From: Thermoplasmata archaeon
GTDB lineage: Archaea > Thermoplasmatota > Thermoplasmata > Thermoplasmatales > Thermoplasmataceae
Length of the DNA: 64,000 nucleotides
Reading direction: 5' to 3'
NCBI GenBank assembly: GCA_021850545.1
Contig: JAJZLU010000035.1
Span: 1 to 64,000 of the forward strand
Part shown: piece by piece, positions 26,888-36,269 of the stretch
How positions within the stretch are numbered: the first letter of the stretch is position 1
Layout of the letters: the number at the start of each line of letters is the position of its first letter
Notes under the pieces: generated by a model
Databases searched by the model: none
What the model was told of the DNA's origin: nothing
What the model saw: the letters and a program-made list of their open reading frames with translations, nothing else
Position numbers and translations under genes: made by a program

Positions 26888-28959
26888 CTTCGTCTCCTCT
26901 GCAGTACTGTCCTGGCATGGCTTATGGTTTCGGAAGCCAGCTTATGGGAAAAGCCTGCAATTCTTGTGATTTCTTCCTCCTTTGCGCCTGCAACAGAGTC
27001 GAGGCTGGTAAGGCCCGAGGTGTAAAGCCTCCGGGCTCTCACCCTTCCAATGTTCGGTATTGCGGTGAGTTCCCAGATATCTTCCTTGATTCCTTCCCTT
27101 ATCCTTATGGCCAGCATCTCAAAGTAAGTCCTCCTTTCAGGAAGCAGCATGGAAGCCAGCCTGGAAAGTGAATATGCCATCCATTCTGCGCTGCTTACCT
27201 TGGCCTGTATGTCACCGGGGCCTATTCCGTACCTGTTTGTTATGTAATCTGTAGACTTCTCGTTTACCCAGTCATATAGCACCATGGCAGTTTTGGCACT
27301 ATTGAAGGTGTCTGTGCTGTCTTCGTATTCCAGGCCATTTTCCTCCATGAAGAAGAGTACATCCTCAGTATCATCCTTTTTCGCAATCAGTGACGGCACT
27401 TCCGGAGTCAGGCATATATTATAGAGGGTTCTCTGGTCACTGATGTTTCCCTGATCCAGGTATCTTTTAAGGATGAGGGCTGAAACTGGATCTATGTAGA
27501 GATCACTGACGGTCTTTCCCAGTTTTGTTACCTTGTAATCATCCTCGGTTCCCCTTATGAAGCCATTTTCACTGAGAAAAGACAGGGCTTCCCCGAATCT
27601 CCCCATATGGGCCGAAATATCTGTCTGGAAACCAAGCAGGGTTTTTTCGTGGAACCCCATGACATCATTGATGCTCCTTGCGAGCCCTGTGCTCACCAGG
27701 GCCAGTGAATTAAACCTCACAAGGGATTCCTTCCCTATTCCCGAGAAAACTGGCTCAGGTTCTCCATCCAGATACTCCCATGCGCGCTCCAGTGAAGTTT
27801 CCGATGCGGCATAAATTATGCCAAAGCCTGTCCTGTCATACTTTGGCCTTCCAGCCCTGCCCAGCATCTGGTGCACCTCAGTGTTTGAAATGTAGCCAAC
27901 ATATCCGTCTGAGAACCTGGTTATGTCCCTTATGACCACTACTCGAGCCGGAAGGTTCACTCCTGCTGCCAGGGTCGGCGTTGCGACTAGGACCTTTATC
28001 CTGCCTTCCCGGAAGAGAGATTCCACCACTGTGCGCTGTGCAGATGAGAGGCCTGCATGGTGGAAACTCACACCCTTTGGGATGAATTCTTCCAGTATTC
28101 CCTGGTACCTGTCAGTTTCACCGCCCCATGGCGGCTCCCACTGGAATTGCCCGGTGATCCCCTCTTCCAGGGAGTAGGAGAGTTTCCTTGCAAGGTCCTC
28201 CGACCTCTTGCGTGAGTTCACAAACACCAGGAGCTGGCCGCCCTGGGAAATGAAATGCTCGCATAATCGTGCCAGGTCATCTTTGCCCTTGAAGGAGATG
28301 GGTTCACCCTCCTGGAATTCAAGTGTCCTGTTGAAAAGTATGCCTTTCTGGAGCTTAACTGGCCGGAATTCGCTGACAACGCTCTCTGCATCCAGCCAGC
28401 CAGAAATGTCATCAATGTTGGAAATAGTTGCGGAAAGCCCCAATATCCTTGTATCGGGATTCATGTACCTTGCCGCGGAAAGGAAGGTTTCCAGCCTGGC
28501 TCCCCTGCTCTCATCCCCTATAAGGTGAAGCTCATCAGCAACAATGAGTGAAATGTCAAACATGAGGGAAGGATCATGATGGAATAGAGAATCCGCCTTT
28601 TCGGATGTGCACACTATCACATCGAATCTCTTGATGAACTCAGGGGAATCGTCATAGTCGCCCACTGAAATTGCCACCTTCAGGCCAAGCGATGACATGC
28701 GTTTCAGGTCCTCATACTTCTCAGAGGCAAGTGCCCTCAGGGGAACAATGTACATGGACTTCCGCCCTTTCAGGAATTCACGGTATATTGCCACGTAAGC
28801 TATGAGTGATTTGCCCGATGCAGTTGGCACAGATACCACAACATTCCGTCCAGCTTCAAGGTGTTTTATGGCCTCTTCCTGGTGCGGATACAGCTCCAGG
28901 TCATTCCCGTCAAACATGTCAAGGAACTGCCCTGGCAGATCCAGTTCTGTAAGTCTCAT
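26884..28959 (-). CDS. hel308: DNA helicase Hel308 (Ski2-like)
   Basis: ATP-dependent superfamily 2 helicase acting at stalled replication forks. Counting from ATG 28959 (691 residues): Walker A PTASGKS (45-51), DELH box (142-145), LGLSATI, and motif VI QMLGRAGRP. The C-terminal winged helix, ratchet and helix-hairpin-helix (AIPNIGRVRARRLYTSG) follow. An in-frame ATG at 29019 would add 20 residues. I prefer 28959 because AAATATTTAGTTT lies about 26-30 bases upstream, which suits a leaderless message, and MRLTELDLP resembles the family start. It is the first gene of the run to tiaS/AK6. Confidence 0.93.
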   Translation of the reverse strand: MRLTELDLPGQFLDMFDGNDLELYPHQEEAIKHLEAGRNVVVSVPTASGKSLIAYVAIYREFLKGRKSMYIVPLRALASEKYEDLKRMSSLGLKVAISVGDYDDSPEFIKRFDVIVCTSEKADSLFHHDPSLMFDISLIVADELHLIGDESRGARLETFLSAARYMNPDTRILGLSATISNIDDISGWLDAESVVSEFRPVKLQKGILFNRTLEFQEGEPISFKGKDDLARLCEHFISQGGQLLVFVNSRKRSEDLARKLSYSLEEGITGQFQWEPPWGGETDRYQGILEEFIPKGVSFHHAGLSSAQRTVVESLFREGRIKVLVATPTLAAGVNLPARVVVIRDITRFSDGYVGYISNTEVHQMLGRAGRPKYDRTGFGIIYAASETSLERAWEYLDGEPEPVFSGIGKESLVRFNSLALVSTGLARSINDVMGFHEKTLLGFQTDISAHMGRFGEALSFLSENGFIRGTEDDYKVTKLGKTVSDLYIDPVSALILKRYLDQGNISDQRTLYNICLTPEVPSLIAKKDDTEDVLFFMEENGLEYEDSTDTFNSAKTAMVLYDWVNEKSTDYITNRYGIGPGDIQAKVSSAEWMAYSLSRLASMLLPERRTYFEMLAIRIREGIKEDIWELTAIPNIGRVRARRLYTSGLTSLDSVAGAKEEEITRIAGFSHKLASETISHARTVLQRRRR

Positions 28960-29077
28960 TGTCCATGGTTCATTCCGTTCAAAAACTAAATATTTGCATT
29001 CACCTGTTTGCCTGTTCATGTTTCCTAGAGATATGATGCAGCGGCAAAATTAATATGGGCACAGTATTTTTCAGCAG

Positions 29078-29734
29078 TTGACCCAAAGGCCGTACATAAT
29101 TGTTAACGTTGCCCAGAGCCTAAACGGCTATATTTCGGGAAAAGCGGGAAGGAGAGTTGTAATATCTTCACCGGAAGACATGGTCAGGGTGCATGAACTG
29201 AGGTCAGAGGTAGACGCGATCCTAATCGGTTCAGGCACAGTTATTGCCGATGACCCAAGGCTGCTTGTTGACCAGAATGTTGTCCAGAGCGCAATTCCCC
29301 CAGTAAGGGTAATACTCGACAGAAGCATGAGGGCTAAGCCCTCCTCCAGGGTCTTTGACAGTTCAGCTAGGACCATAGTGTATACTGGAGGAAATAGAGT
29401 GGACAGCAGGAAATGCGAGATAAGGACACGAGATGACCAAGGCCTTCAGATTCATAATATCCTGCAGGAGCTCCACGATGATGGAATAGGAAAGCTGCTT
29501 GTGGAGGGCGGGAAGACAGTCATCACGCAGTTCATTGAGGAGCGTGCAATAGATGAGTTTTACCTCTATATAGGGGACGTCATAATTGAGGAAGGGGGCC
29601 TTAAACTGTTCACCCCGGGCTTTGAAATTCGCAATATAATAAAGACGGTGAGGCCTTTTGGTATGGGTGTGCTTATAAGCCTTGATCCCTATCACTTACA
29701 GAGACTATGGAAAACACAAGTAAAGGATACCTGA
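29078..29734 (+). CDS. 2,5-diamino-6-ribosylamino-pyrimidinone 5'-phosphate reductase
   Basis: RibD C-terminal-domain reductase of archaeal riboflavin synthesis (218 residues), using NADPH. Landmarks are NVAQSLNGYISG, AILIGSGTVIADDPRL and LLVEGGKTVITQF. The start is TTG 29078, preceded by AAATTAATAT (29047-29056). The 3' end overlaps ahcY by 28 bases. The overlap and strand suggest one transcript with ahcY and apgM; a metabolic link between these is not obvious. Confidence 0.9.
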   Translation: MTQRPYIIVNVAQSLNGYISGKAGRRVVISSPEDMVRVHELRSEVDAILIGSGTVIADDPRLLVDQNVVQSAIPPVRVILDRSMRAKPSSRVFDSSARTIVYTGGNRVDSRKCEIRTRDDQGLQIHNILQELHDDGIGKLLVEGGKTVITQFIEERAIDEFYLYIGDVIIEEGGLKLFTPGFEIRNIIKTVRPFGMGVLISLDPYHLQRLWKTQVKDT

Positions 29735-30942
29735 GACTTGGATGGGCCAGGGAAAGGATGGACGTTACATCACAAATACGGGAAAGATTCATCCGGGAAA
29801 AGCCCCTGAAAGGAGTAAAGATTTCCATGGCATTGCATGTTGAAGCCAAGACAGGGGTCTTTGCGCTGCTTCTGAGAGAAGGCGGTGCTGATATAAGGAT
29901 GGCCTCATGCAACCCGTTAAGCTCAGATGACAGTGTTGTGGAGTCCCTTAAGGGCGATTACAAGATGGACGTTTATGCAAAGAAAGGGGAAAGTGAGGAA
30001 GAATATTACGAATATCTGAACAAGACCCTGGATCTAAAGCCTAATGTCATAATTGATGACGGCGGCGATCTTGTAAAGATCGTTACTGAGGAGAGGACCG
30101 ACCTCCTGGACAATATAATCGGCGGGAATGAGGAGACGACAACTGGAGTTGTCAGGCTCTTCGCAATGGAGAAGGCAGGGGCATTGAAGTTCCCAATGTT
30201 TGATGTAAATGACGCTGAAATGAAGCATTTCTTTGACAACAGGTATGGAACCGGCCAGAGCACCCTAGACGGAATAATGTCTGCAACAAATGTCCTGATG
30301 GCAGGGAAGAAGATAGTTGTAGCAGGGTATGGTTGGTGCGGGAAAGGCATTGCCATGAGGATGAAAGGCCTAGGGGGCCTTGTTACAGTAACAGAGATTA
30401 ACCCCGTGAAAGCTGTAGAAGCAGCTATGGATGGTTTTGAGGTAAAAACCATGAACCAGGCGATCAGGGAAGCCGATCTTGTTGTAACAGCAACAGGCAT
30501 GAAGAATGTTGTGTCCTATGATGACCTGCTGGTTGCCAAGAAGAACCTCATACTTTCAAATTCTGGCCATTTCAATAACGAGATCCCTGTAAAGGAGCTT
30601 GAGGCAAGGTCTTTGGATAAGAGGCCCGTCAGGGAGAGCATCAACAGGTATAAGCTGGAAAACGGAAATACCATAGACCTAGTGGCAGACGGAAGGCTAG
30701 TAAACCTCGCAGTAGGGCAGGGGCACCCGGTTGAAATCATGGACATGAGTTTTTCAATTCAGGCCCTCACTGCAGAATATCTTGTGAAGAACCATGAGAA
30801 GCTTGAAAGAAAGGTTTATCCAGTTCCGAGGCAGATTGATCTTGAAGTGGCAAACCTAAAGCTCAGTGGGCTTGGCCTTTCCATAGACAGCCTCACCGAA
30901 GACCAGAAGAAATACGCTGAGGAATGGAAGGAAGGAACCTGA
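29707..30942 (+). CDS. ahcY: Adenosylhomocysteinase
   Basis: Hydrolyses S-adenosylhomocysteine to adenosine and homocysteine; 411 residues. N-terminal WARERMDV, ALHVEAKTGV, the Rossmann KIVVAGYGWCGKGIA, and the ending typical of archaeal/bacterial forms are present. ATG 29707 overlaps the reductase gene by 28 bases; the canonical N-terminal GYLRLGWARERM lies just after it, so this start is right. NAD-bound homotetramer by family. It clears SAH produced by methyltransferases such as Trm5. Confidence 0.95.
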   Translation: MENTSKGYLRLGWARERMDVTSQIRERFIREKPLKGVKISMALHVEAKTGVFALLLREGGADIRMASCNPLSSDDSVVESLKGDYKMDVYAKKGESEEEYYEYLNKTLDLKPNVIIDDGGDLVKIVTEERTDLLDNIIGGNEETTTGVVRLFAMEKAGALKFPMFDVNDAEMKHFFDNRYGTGQSTLDGIMSATNVLMAGKKIVVAGYGWCGKGIAMRMKGLGGLVTVTEINPVKAVEAAMDGFEVKTMNQAIREADLVVTATGMKNVVSYDDLLVAKKNLILSNSGHFNNEIPVKELEARSLDKRPVRESINRYKLENGNTIDLVADGRLVNLAVGQGHPVEIMDMSFSIQALTAEYLVKNHEKLERKVYPVPRQIDLEVANLKLSGLGLSIDSLTEDQKKYAEEWKEGT

Positions 30943-30958
30943 ACCGGGGGTTCTAAAG

Positions 30959-32173
30959 ATGAAGAAAATCTTCCTTATTGTACTGGATGGCCTTGGGGAC
31001 AGGCCAAATTCGGAACTTCATGGGAGGACTGCACTTCAGGCCTCATACAGGCCCAATCTGAACAAGCTTGTGAGAGAAGGCCAGGGAGGCATGATGCACC
31101 CTGTTTCCCCTGGATACAGGACTGGATCAGATACGTCCCATCTTTCACTCCTTGGATACGATCCTGAAGAATTCTACACTGGAAGAGGGCCATTTGAGGC
31201 AATGGGCCTAGGAATGACTGTATTGGGTGGAGACGTAGCTTTCAGGGCGAACTTTGCAACCGTTGACAATGATGGAGTTGTACAGGACAGGCGGGCTGGC
31301 AGGATCACCATTGGGACGGACAGGCTAGCAGAATCCCTTTCGTTTTCCGTAGATGGCGTAGACTTCTTCGTGAAGGCTGGAGTTGAGCACAGGGCCGCAT
31401 TGGTTATGCGTGGGGAGGGACTCTCAGACCAGATCACTGATTCAGATCCGCACGAACCGGGACTGAAGGTCAAAGAGGTCAAAGCGCTCAGTGCCGAAGC
31501 TAAATTCACTTCAGATGTTTTGAACAAGTACCTTGCCATTGCCAGGAAAAAACTCCGCGAGAATGATATCAACGTTCAAAGGGAAATGGAAGGAAAAGCG
31601 CCCGCAAATGAACTCCTGGTGAGGGGCGCCGGGCAGGCACCCTCTCTCAAGCCTTTCCGTGACCTGTTTGGAATGAACGCTGGCTGTATTTCCGGAATAC
31701 CCATGATCACTGGCATATGCAGGCTGGTCGGAATGACTAGCGTCCCAGTGGAAGGTGCCACAGGAAGGCTTGACAGCAATTTCCAGGCAAAGTTCGAAGC
31801 GGCCTACAAAGCCTTAGAGGAATTCGATTTCCTTATAATGAATATAAAAGCTACAGATGTAGCCGGACACGATGGGGATGCACTAGCAAAGAGGGATGCA
31901 ATTCAGAGGATAGATGCTGCAATGGGCGGCATAAGGAAAATCCTTGACAATACAGTAGTTTGCGTCACGGGTGACCACTCAACGCCATGTGCAATGAAGG
32001 ACCATTCCGGCGATCCGCTCCCCATACTCTTCAATACAAATGGGATAAGGCGGGATCATGCCAGGCTCTTTGATGAAATCTCATGCACCAACGGAACATA
32101 CCACATAACTAGCGGCGACGTCATGAAGATACTGTTGCAATTGTCAGACAGGGCTGAGAAGTACGGGGCCTGA
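30959..32173 (+). CDS. apgM: 2,3-bisphosphoglycerate-independent phosphoglycerate mutase, archaeal type
   Basis: Interconverts 3- and 2-phosphoglycerate; alkaline phosphatase superfamily, 404 residues. The N-terminal VLDGLGDRP supplies the first metal aspartate, GSDTSHLSLLGYDP holds the catalytic serine region, and the C-terminal KATDVAGHDGD and CVTGDHSTP supply metal ligands. It lies 16 bases after ahcY. Enolase, the next enzyme of the pathway, is at 62202-63413 in this window. Confidence 0.95.
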   Translation: MKKIFLIVLDGLGDRPNSELHGRTALQASYRPNLNKLVREGQGGMMHPVSPGYRTGSDTSHLSLLGYDPEEFYTGRGPFEAMGLGMTVLGGDVAFRANFATVDNDGVVQDRRAGRITIGTDRLAESLSFSVDGVDFFVKAGVEHRAALVMRGEGLSDQITDSDPHEPGLKVKEVKALSAEAKFTSDVLNKYLAIARKKLRENDINVQREMEGKAPANELLVRGAGQAPSLKPFRDLFGMNAGCISGIPMITGICRLVGMTSVPVEGATGRLDSNFQAKFEAAYKALEEFDFLIMNIKATDVAGHDGDALAKRDAIQRIDAAMGGIRKILDNTVVCVTGDHSTPCAMKDHSGDPLPILFNTNGIRRDHARLFDEISCTNGTYHITSGDVMKILLQLSDRAEKYGA

Positions 32174-32275
32174 GAATAGATTGCCTATAGACCTTTGAAA
32201 TAAGCAGTTCTCATGCCAACATATTTTCTTATTTTTTCTTGAGTCAAAAAGATTATATATTAACCTGTCAATAGC

Positions 32276-32959
32276 ATGTCTGACAATTGGATGACACCTA
32301 AGGCTTTTGGTTTGGGAAACATAAAGGAGAACCTCAAGATCCACAGCTTGAAGAAGGAATACGACAAGAGAAACAAGAAGGATATTCTCACATATTCACA
32401 GCCGAAGGGCATATACTATTCAATTCTTTTTTCACTGATGCTCTGGTGGATACCTATTGCCGGACCAGCAATCGCAGGCTATATTGGCGGCAGAAAATCC
32501 GGAACCACCTCAAGGGCCATCACATCATCTCTCATATCCACTTCCATAATCATGATGATTACATTCCTAATGGCACCATTTACAACTGGTGCGCTTGCAG
32601 GAGTGAATGATTATTTCAGCAATGGTGTGCTCACTGTGAGTCAGAGCCAACTTTTTGCATATTCTGGCCTTCTCAATGATCTTTACACCGGATATGGCGT
32701 TTACAAAACCTTCTCCATAATTCTGCCGGGGTCACTCGTACTTCTTAACATCTTCAGTTATACCGGAGGTTTCATGAGCACCCTCAAGACGCAGGAAGAC
32801 AACCTATCGTACAGCTATATGAGCAGGGACATAGACGAGAGGCTCAGAGCAGTCAGGTCTGCCCCAAAGGTTCAGGTCGCCGGCAGAAGAGCCATAAAAG
32901 AGTTCACTGACGGAACCAATGACGATGAGGAGGGGGTTGGGGGCTGGAGCTATCTATAG
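32276..32959 (+). CDS. Hypothetical membrane protein (about four helices)
   Basis: A 227-residue protein. A basic N-terminal stretch (1-45) precedes hydrophobic segments at about 47-70, 83-105 and 145-168, with a Gly-rich turn PIAGPAIAGYIGGRKSG. The C-terminal tail is charged. The AT-rich TTATATATTAACC just upstream (32252-32264) is a candidate TATA box, so the message is probably leaderless from ATG 32276. The glycine pattern resembles DUF5518-like archaeal proteins, but I cannot confirm this. Function unknown. Confidence 0.7.
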   Translation: MSDNWMTPKAFGLGNIKENLKIHSLKKEYDKRNKKDILTYSQPKGIYYSILFSLMLWWIPIAGPAIAGYIGGRKSGTTSRAITSSLISTSIIMMITFLMAPFTTGALAGVNDYFSNGVLTVSQSQLFAYSGLLNDLYTGYGVYKTFSIILPGSLVLLNIFSYTGGFMSTLKTQEDNLSYSYMSRDIDERLRAVRSAPKVQVAGRRAIKEFTDGTNDDEEGVGGWSYL

Positions 32960-33004
32960 TAATGCATAACAATTTTTTACCACCATAATCATAACCTTTC
33001 ACCA

Positions 33005-34330
33005 ATGATAGACATTAAGCTTCTCCGGGAAAAACCAAATTTGTTTTATGATTCATGCAAAGCCAGAGGCTTTGATACCAAGGTTCTAGACCAATTTTTC
33101 CAACTGGATGAAAAATGGAGGGAGAATTTAAAAGCCATAAACCAGTTGAAACACGAGAAGAACACGCTTAGCCTGGAAGTTGCCAAGGCGATGAAAGAGG
33201 GAGCCGAACCATCGGGAATAAAAGACAAGGTTAGGGAGATCAACATAAGGATCGACCAGTTTGAAGTCGAGCAGAAGGAAATTGAGGAGTCCAGGACCCG
33301 TATTGTAAGGATAATTCCCAATTTGCTTGACAAAGAGGCCCCCAGATGCCTTACTGAAGAAGAAGCCGCCCTCGTTCATACCTGGGGAAAAGCCAAGGTT
33401 TTCCCTGAAGACCTTGACACATTCAGGAAGTCAAGCGGCGGGATGGAGTATGAGCTGCTCCAGAGCAGGCCAACAAGCCATGTGGATCTAGTGCAGGATA
33501 TGGGCATTGTGGACCTTGAAAGAGCTGCAAAGACCTCTGGAGCAAGGTTCTATTACATGAAGAACAGGCTGGTTAAACTGGAGCTTGCACTGGTGAATTA
33601 CGCTCTGGACTTTCTTTCGGAGAGGGGGTTTGATCTTGTCGAGCCACCGTTCATGCTAAACTACAAGGCAATGGAAGGTGCAACTGACGTGGAGACATTC
33701 AAGGACACACTTTACAAGATTGAAGGTGAAGACCTCTACCTCATTTCGACGGCAGAACACCCGCTTGCGGCTTTCTTCCAGGATGAGATATTGGAGGAGG
33801 GAGCTTTGCCAATCAGGCTGGCGGGAGTCTCGCCATGCTTCAGGAAAGAAGCAGGATCGCATGGCAAGGACACTAAGGGAATCTTCAGGGTGCATCAGTT
33901 CACAAAGATTGAACAGTTCATCTACTGTAAGCCAGAGGACTCGTGGGATTTCTTTAAGGAGCTTGTGAAGAATTCGGAAGACATGTTCAGGAGCCTTGAG
34001 TTGCCATACAGAGTTGTGAATATTTGTTCAGGTGACCTGGGAAACCTTGCTGCCAGAAAATATGACATAGAGGCATGGTTTCCGTCACAGGGAAAATTCA
34101 GGGAAGTCGTGTCAGCGTCAAACGATACAGATTACCAGGCCAGGTCTCTCAATGTAAGATACAGGGCCAAGGGAGGAAACAGGTTTGTGCACACCCTCAA
34201 CAGCACAGCAGTTGCAACCACAAGAACACTTGTTGCCATAATGGAAAATAACCAGCTGAAAAATGAAACCGGCTTCCGGGTGCCGAAAGCGCTGGTCCCA
34301 TACACTGGTTTCGAAACTATTGCAAAATAA
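33005..34330 (+). CDS. serS: Serine--tRNA ligase
   Basis: Class II synthetase, common (bacterial/eukaryal-like) SerRS type rather than the rare methanogen type. The N-terminal coiled-coil tRNA-binding arm covers about residues 30-105. Motif 2 is CFRKEAGSHGKDTKGIFRVHQF, abbreviated here to its core FRKEAGSHGKD and RVHQFTKIEQF. Motif 3 is in STAVATTRTLVAIMEN. It has 441 residues. It converges on the GltD-like gene with a gap of 4 bases. Confidence 0.95.
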   Translation: MIDIKLLREKPNLFYDSCKARGFDTKVLDQFFQLDEKWRENLKAINQLKHEKNTLSLEVAKAMKEGAEPSGIKDKVREINIRIDQFEVEQKEIEESRTRIVRIIPNLLDKEAPRCLTEEEAALVHTWGKAKVFPEDLDTFRKSSGGMEYELLQSRPTSHVDLVQDMGIVDLERAAKTSGARFYYMKNRLVKLELALVNYALDFLSERGFDLVEPPFMLNYKAMEGATDVETFKDTLYKIEGEDLYLISTAEHPLAAFFQDEILEEGALPIRLAGVSPCFRKEAGSHGKDTKGIFRVHQFTKIEQFIYCKPEDSWDFFKELVKNSEDMFRSLELPYRVVNICSGDLGNLAARKYDIEAWFPSQGKFREVVSASNDTDYQARSLNVRYRAKGGNRFVHTLNSTAVATTRTLVAIMENNQLKNETGFRVPKALVPYTGFETIAK

Positions 34331-34334
34331 ATAT

Positions 34335-35789
34335 TTACCTTGACCTTTCTGCGTAAGCCATCTTTGCAGAAGTCGGGGAAAATTTTTTCCACCTGTCAAG
34401 GATGGGGAGCCTGTCCTCGTTTACCTGGTCCATGACATTGAGATAGGAAAGAATCCCGTTTACTGCCTTGTCTGCATCCCTAACGGCGCTTATAAGGTCT
34501 CTAGAGGCATTTGTGGAGTCACCGCCGGAGAAAACGCCCTTGAGTGAAGTCATTCCGGCTTCATTTGTAATTGGCTGTCCCTGTGGGGTCAGCCTGAGGT
34601 TCCTGAGGTATTCATCTCCCATGAAGCTGTAATCGGTTTCCTGGCCAGTTGCTTCGATGATGTAGTCCACGTCAATCTCATGAACCTTGTCCTTTATGGG
34701 CACCGGCTTGGCGCGGCCTCCCTTCTCCGTGACCATTTCATTCTGCCAGTACCTTAATTTTACTGCCCTGTTGCCCTCTTTGACATATTCAAATGGAGTA
34801 ACTTCCCATACATAGTTGACCATTTCCTCAATGGATTCCTCCATTTCCTCGTCTGCATTCATGCTTGGGTAGCCCGGGCGGTCAATTTCCCTTCTTCTGT
34901 ACATAATGTATACGTTCTTTGCCCCAAGTCTCATGGACGTCCTGGAAGAATCGTTGGCGGTGAAACCGCCTCCGATAACAACAACACTCTTCCCCACATC
35001 GATAATTTCGCCGAAACTCACCCTTCTAAGAAATTCAGTCGCATGTATAACGTTCTCCGCATCGCTTCCCGGAGTGCCCGTCATGTGTGGCTTCTGGTTC
35101 CCGACGGAAATGTAAACCGCGTCGTGAGATTTCATAATATCGTCAAAACTTACGTCCTTGCCAATCTCTGTATTGAGCCTGACATCCACACCCTGGGAAA
35201 TGATAAACCCAATCTCCTTGTCAAGGACCTCCTGTGGAAGCCTGTATCTGGGAATGCCTGTTTTCATAAAGCCTCCCAGTGCAGGGAGCTTTTCGTAAAG
35301 TGTAACCTTGATGCCCTGGATTGAAAGGTAAAATGCGGCAGTCAAGCCCGATGGGCCACCACCAATAACAGCAACTTTCTTGCCAATAAACTTCTTCCTC
35401 GGCAGGTTGAGCAGTTGCCCATAATCACTGAACTTGTCAGCGGCATACCGCTTGATATGCCTGATGGCTATTGGGCCACCAGTGTCATACATGACACAGA
35501 TGTCTTCACAAAGATGCGTACATACCCTGCCAATAATAGCAGGGAATGGAAGATTTTCAAAAACGATTCTCACAGTCTGGGCAGGATCTCCAACTGCTGT
35601 GCTGTTTATATAGCCCCCAATGTCGAGACTGGCCGGGCATGCCTGTGTACAAATGTTACAGCCTATACACCGGCTGGATTCAGCCACAGCTTCGCTATCG
35701 CTATACTCCTTGACTGGTTCCAGCTGGAAACTCTTAACCCTCTTTTGGGGGTCTTCATGCGCTATTTTGACACGCTCAAAATTAAGCAT
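34335..35789 (-). CDS. GltD-like NAD(P)H-dependent iron-sulfur flavoprotein
   Basis: A 484-residue protein homologous to the small subunit of glutamate synthase and to NfnB/PreT-type oxidoreductases. N-terminal cysteines C41, C44, C47, C51 and C90, C94, C98 form the two 4Fe-4S sites. The FAD-binding GGGPSG (residues about 135-150) and NADPH-binding GGGFTA (about 265-275) follow. No large glutamate synthase subunit is adjacent, so it may instead pass electrons between NAD(P)H and ferredoxin or another partner. That role is inference. Confidence 0.85.
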   Translation of the reverse strand: MLNFERVKIAHEDPQKRVKSFQLEPVKEYSDSEAVAESSRCIGCNICTQACPASLDIGGYINSTAVGDPAQTVRIVFENLPFPAIIGRVCTHLCEDICVMYDTGGPIAIRHIKRYAADKFSDYGQLLNLPRKKFIGKKVAVIGGGPSGLTAAFYLSIQGIKVTLYEKLPALGGFMKTGIPRYRLPQEVLDKEIGFIISQGVDVRLNTEIGKDVSFDDIMKSHDAVYISVGNQKPHMTGTPGSDAENVIHATEFLRRVSFGEIIDVGKSVVVIGGGFTANDSSRTSMRLGAKNVYIMYRRREIDRPGYPSMNADEEMEESIEEMVNYVWEVTPFEYVKEGNRAVKLRYWQNEMVTEKGGRAKPVPIKDKVHEIDVDYIIEATGQETDYSFMGDEYLRNLRLTPQGQPITNEAGMTSLKGVFSGGDSTNASRDLISAVRDADKAVNGILSYLNVMDQVNEDRLPILDRWKKFSPTSAKMAYAERSR

Positions 35790-35879
35790 TGTTCGACCCT
35801 TCCCTTAAATCTCCACATTAATTATAAAGATTTTTTTACAGATAAAGCAAATTTCTGATTCCCATAGAATTTTCACCTA

Positions 35880-36269
35880 TCAGGTTATCCTTGGTATGAC
35901 TAGCATTGCAAAAAACAGGTTGAAGAGCACAATTATGCTCATTAACACGTATAGCCTGTTCTTGTCCTTTAGGAAATCAATGATTGAGATGAAAACAACA
36001 GATATTGGGGTAAATATGAGCACCCAGAGCCCTGTTGTTATATAATAAATGCCGTCCAGCGAGGCAAGCCCTGCCGGTATTCCCCCCAACGGTATGAAAT
36101 GTGAGTTGAAACTGTTGTTGAAATCGGAAAGATAGGAAAGAGTGTGGTTCATGCCACCATTCCTTACAAAGAGCAAAACTGTTCCCGCAAGGATGAAAAA
36201 CAGGCTTATTATGACCCCAGTCCTCAGTGTGTAACTGGTAATAAGGTCAAGATCAATTTCCTTTTGCAT
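35880..36269 (-). CDS. DUF1634 family membrane protein
   Basis: A 129-residue protein with three membrane segments (about 15-35, 62-90, 103-125). DUF1634 proteins are usually found next to TauE/SafE exporters, as here: the start overlaps the TauE stop by 17 bases. It probably forms part of the same transporter. The family assignment comes from context and the TLRTGVIISLFFILAGTVLL pattern. Confidence 0.75.
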   Translation of the reverse strand: MQKEIDLDLITSYTLRTGVIISLFFILAGTVLLFVRNGGMNHTLSYLSDFNNSFNSHFIPLGGIPAGLASLDGIYYITTGLWVLIFTPISVVFISIIDFLKDKNRLYVLMSIIVLFNLFFAMLVIPRIT

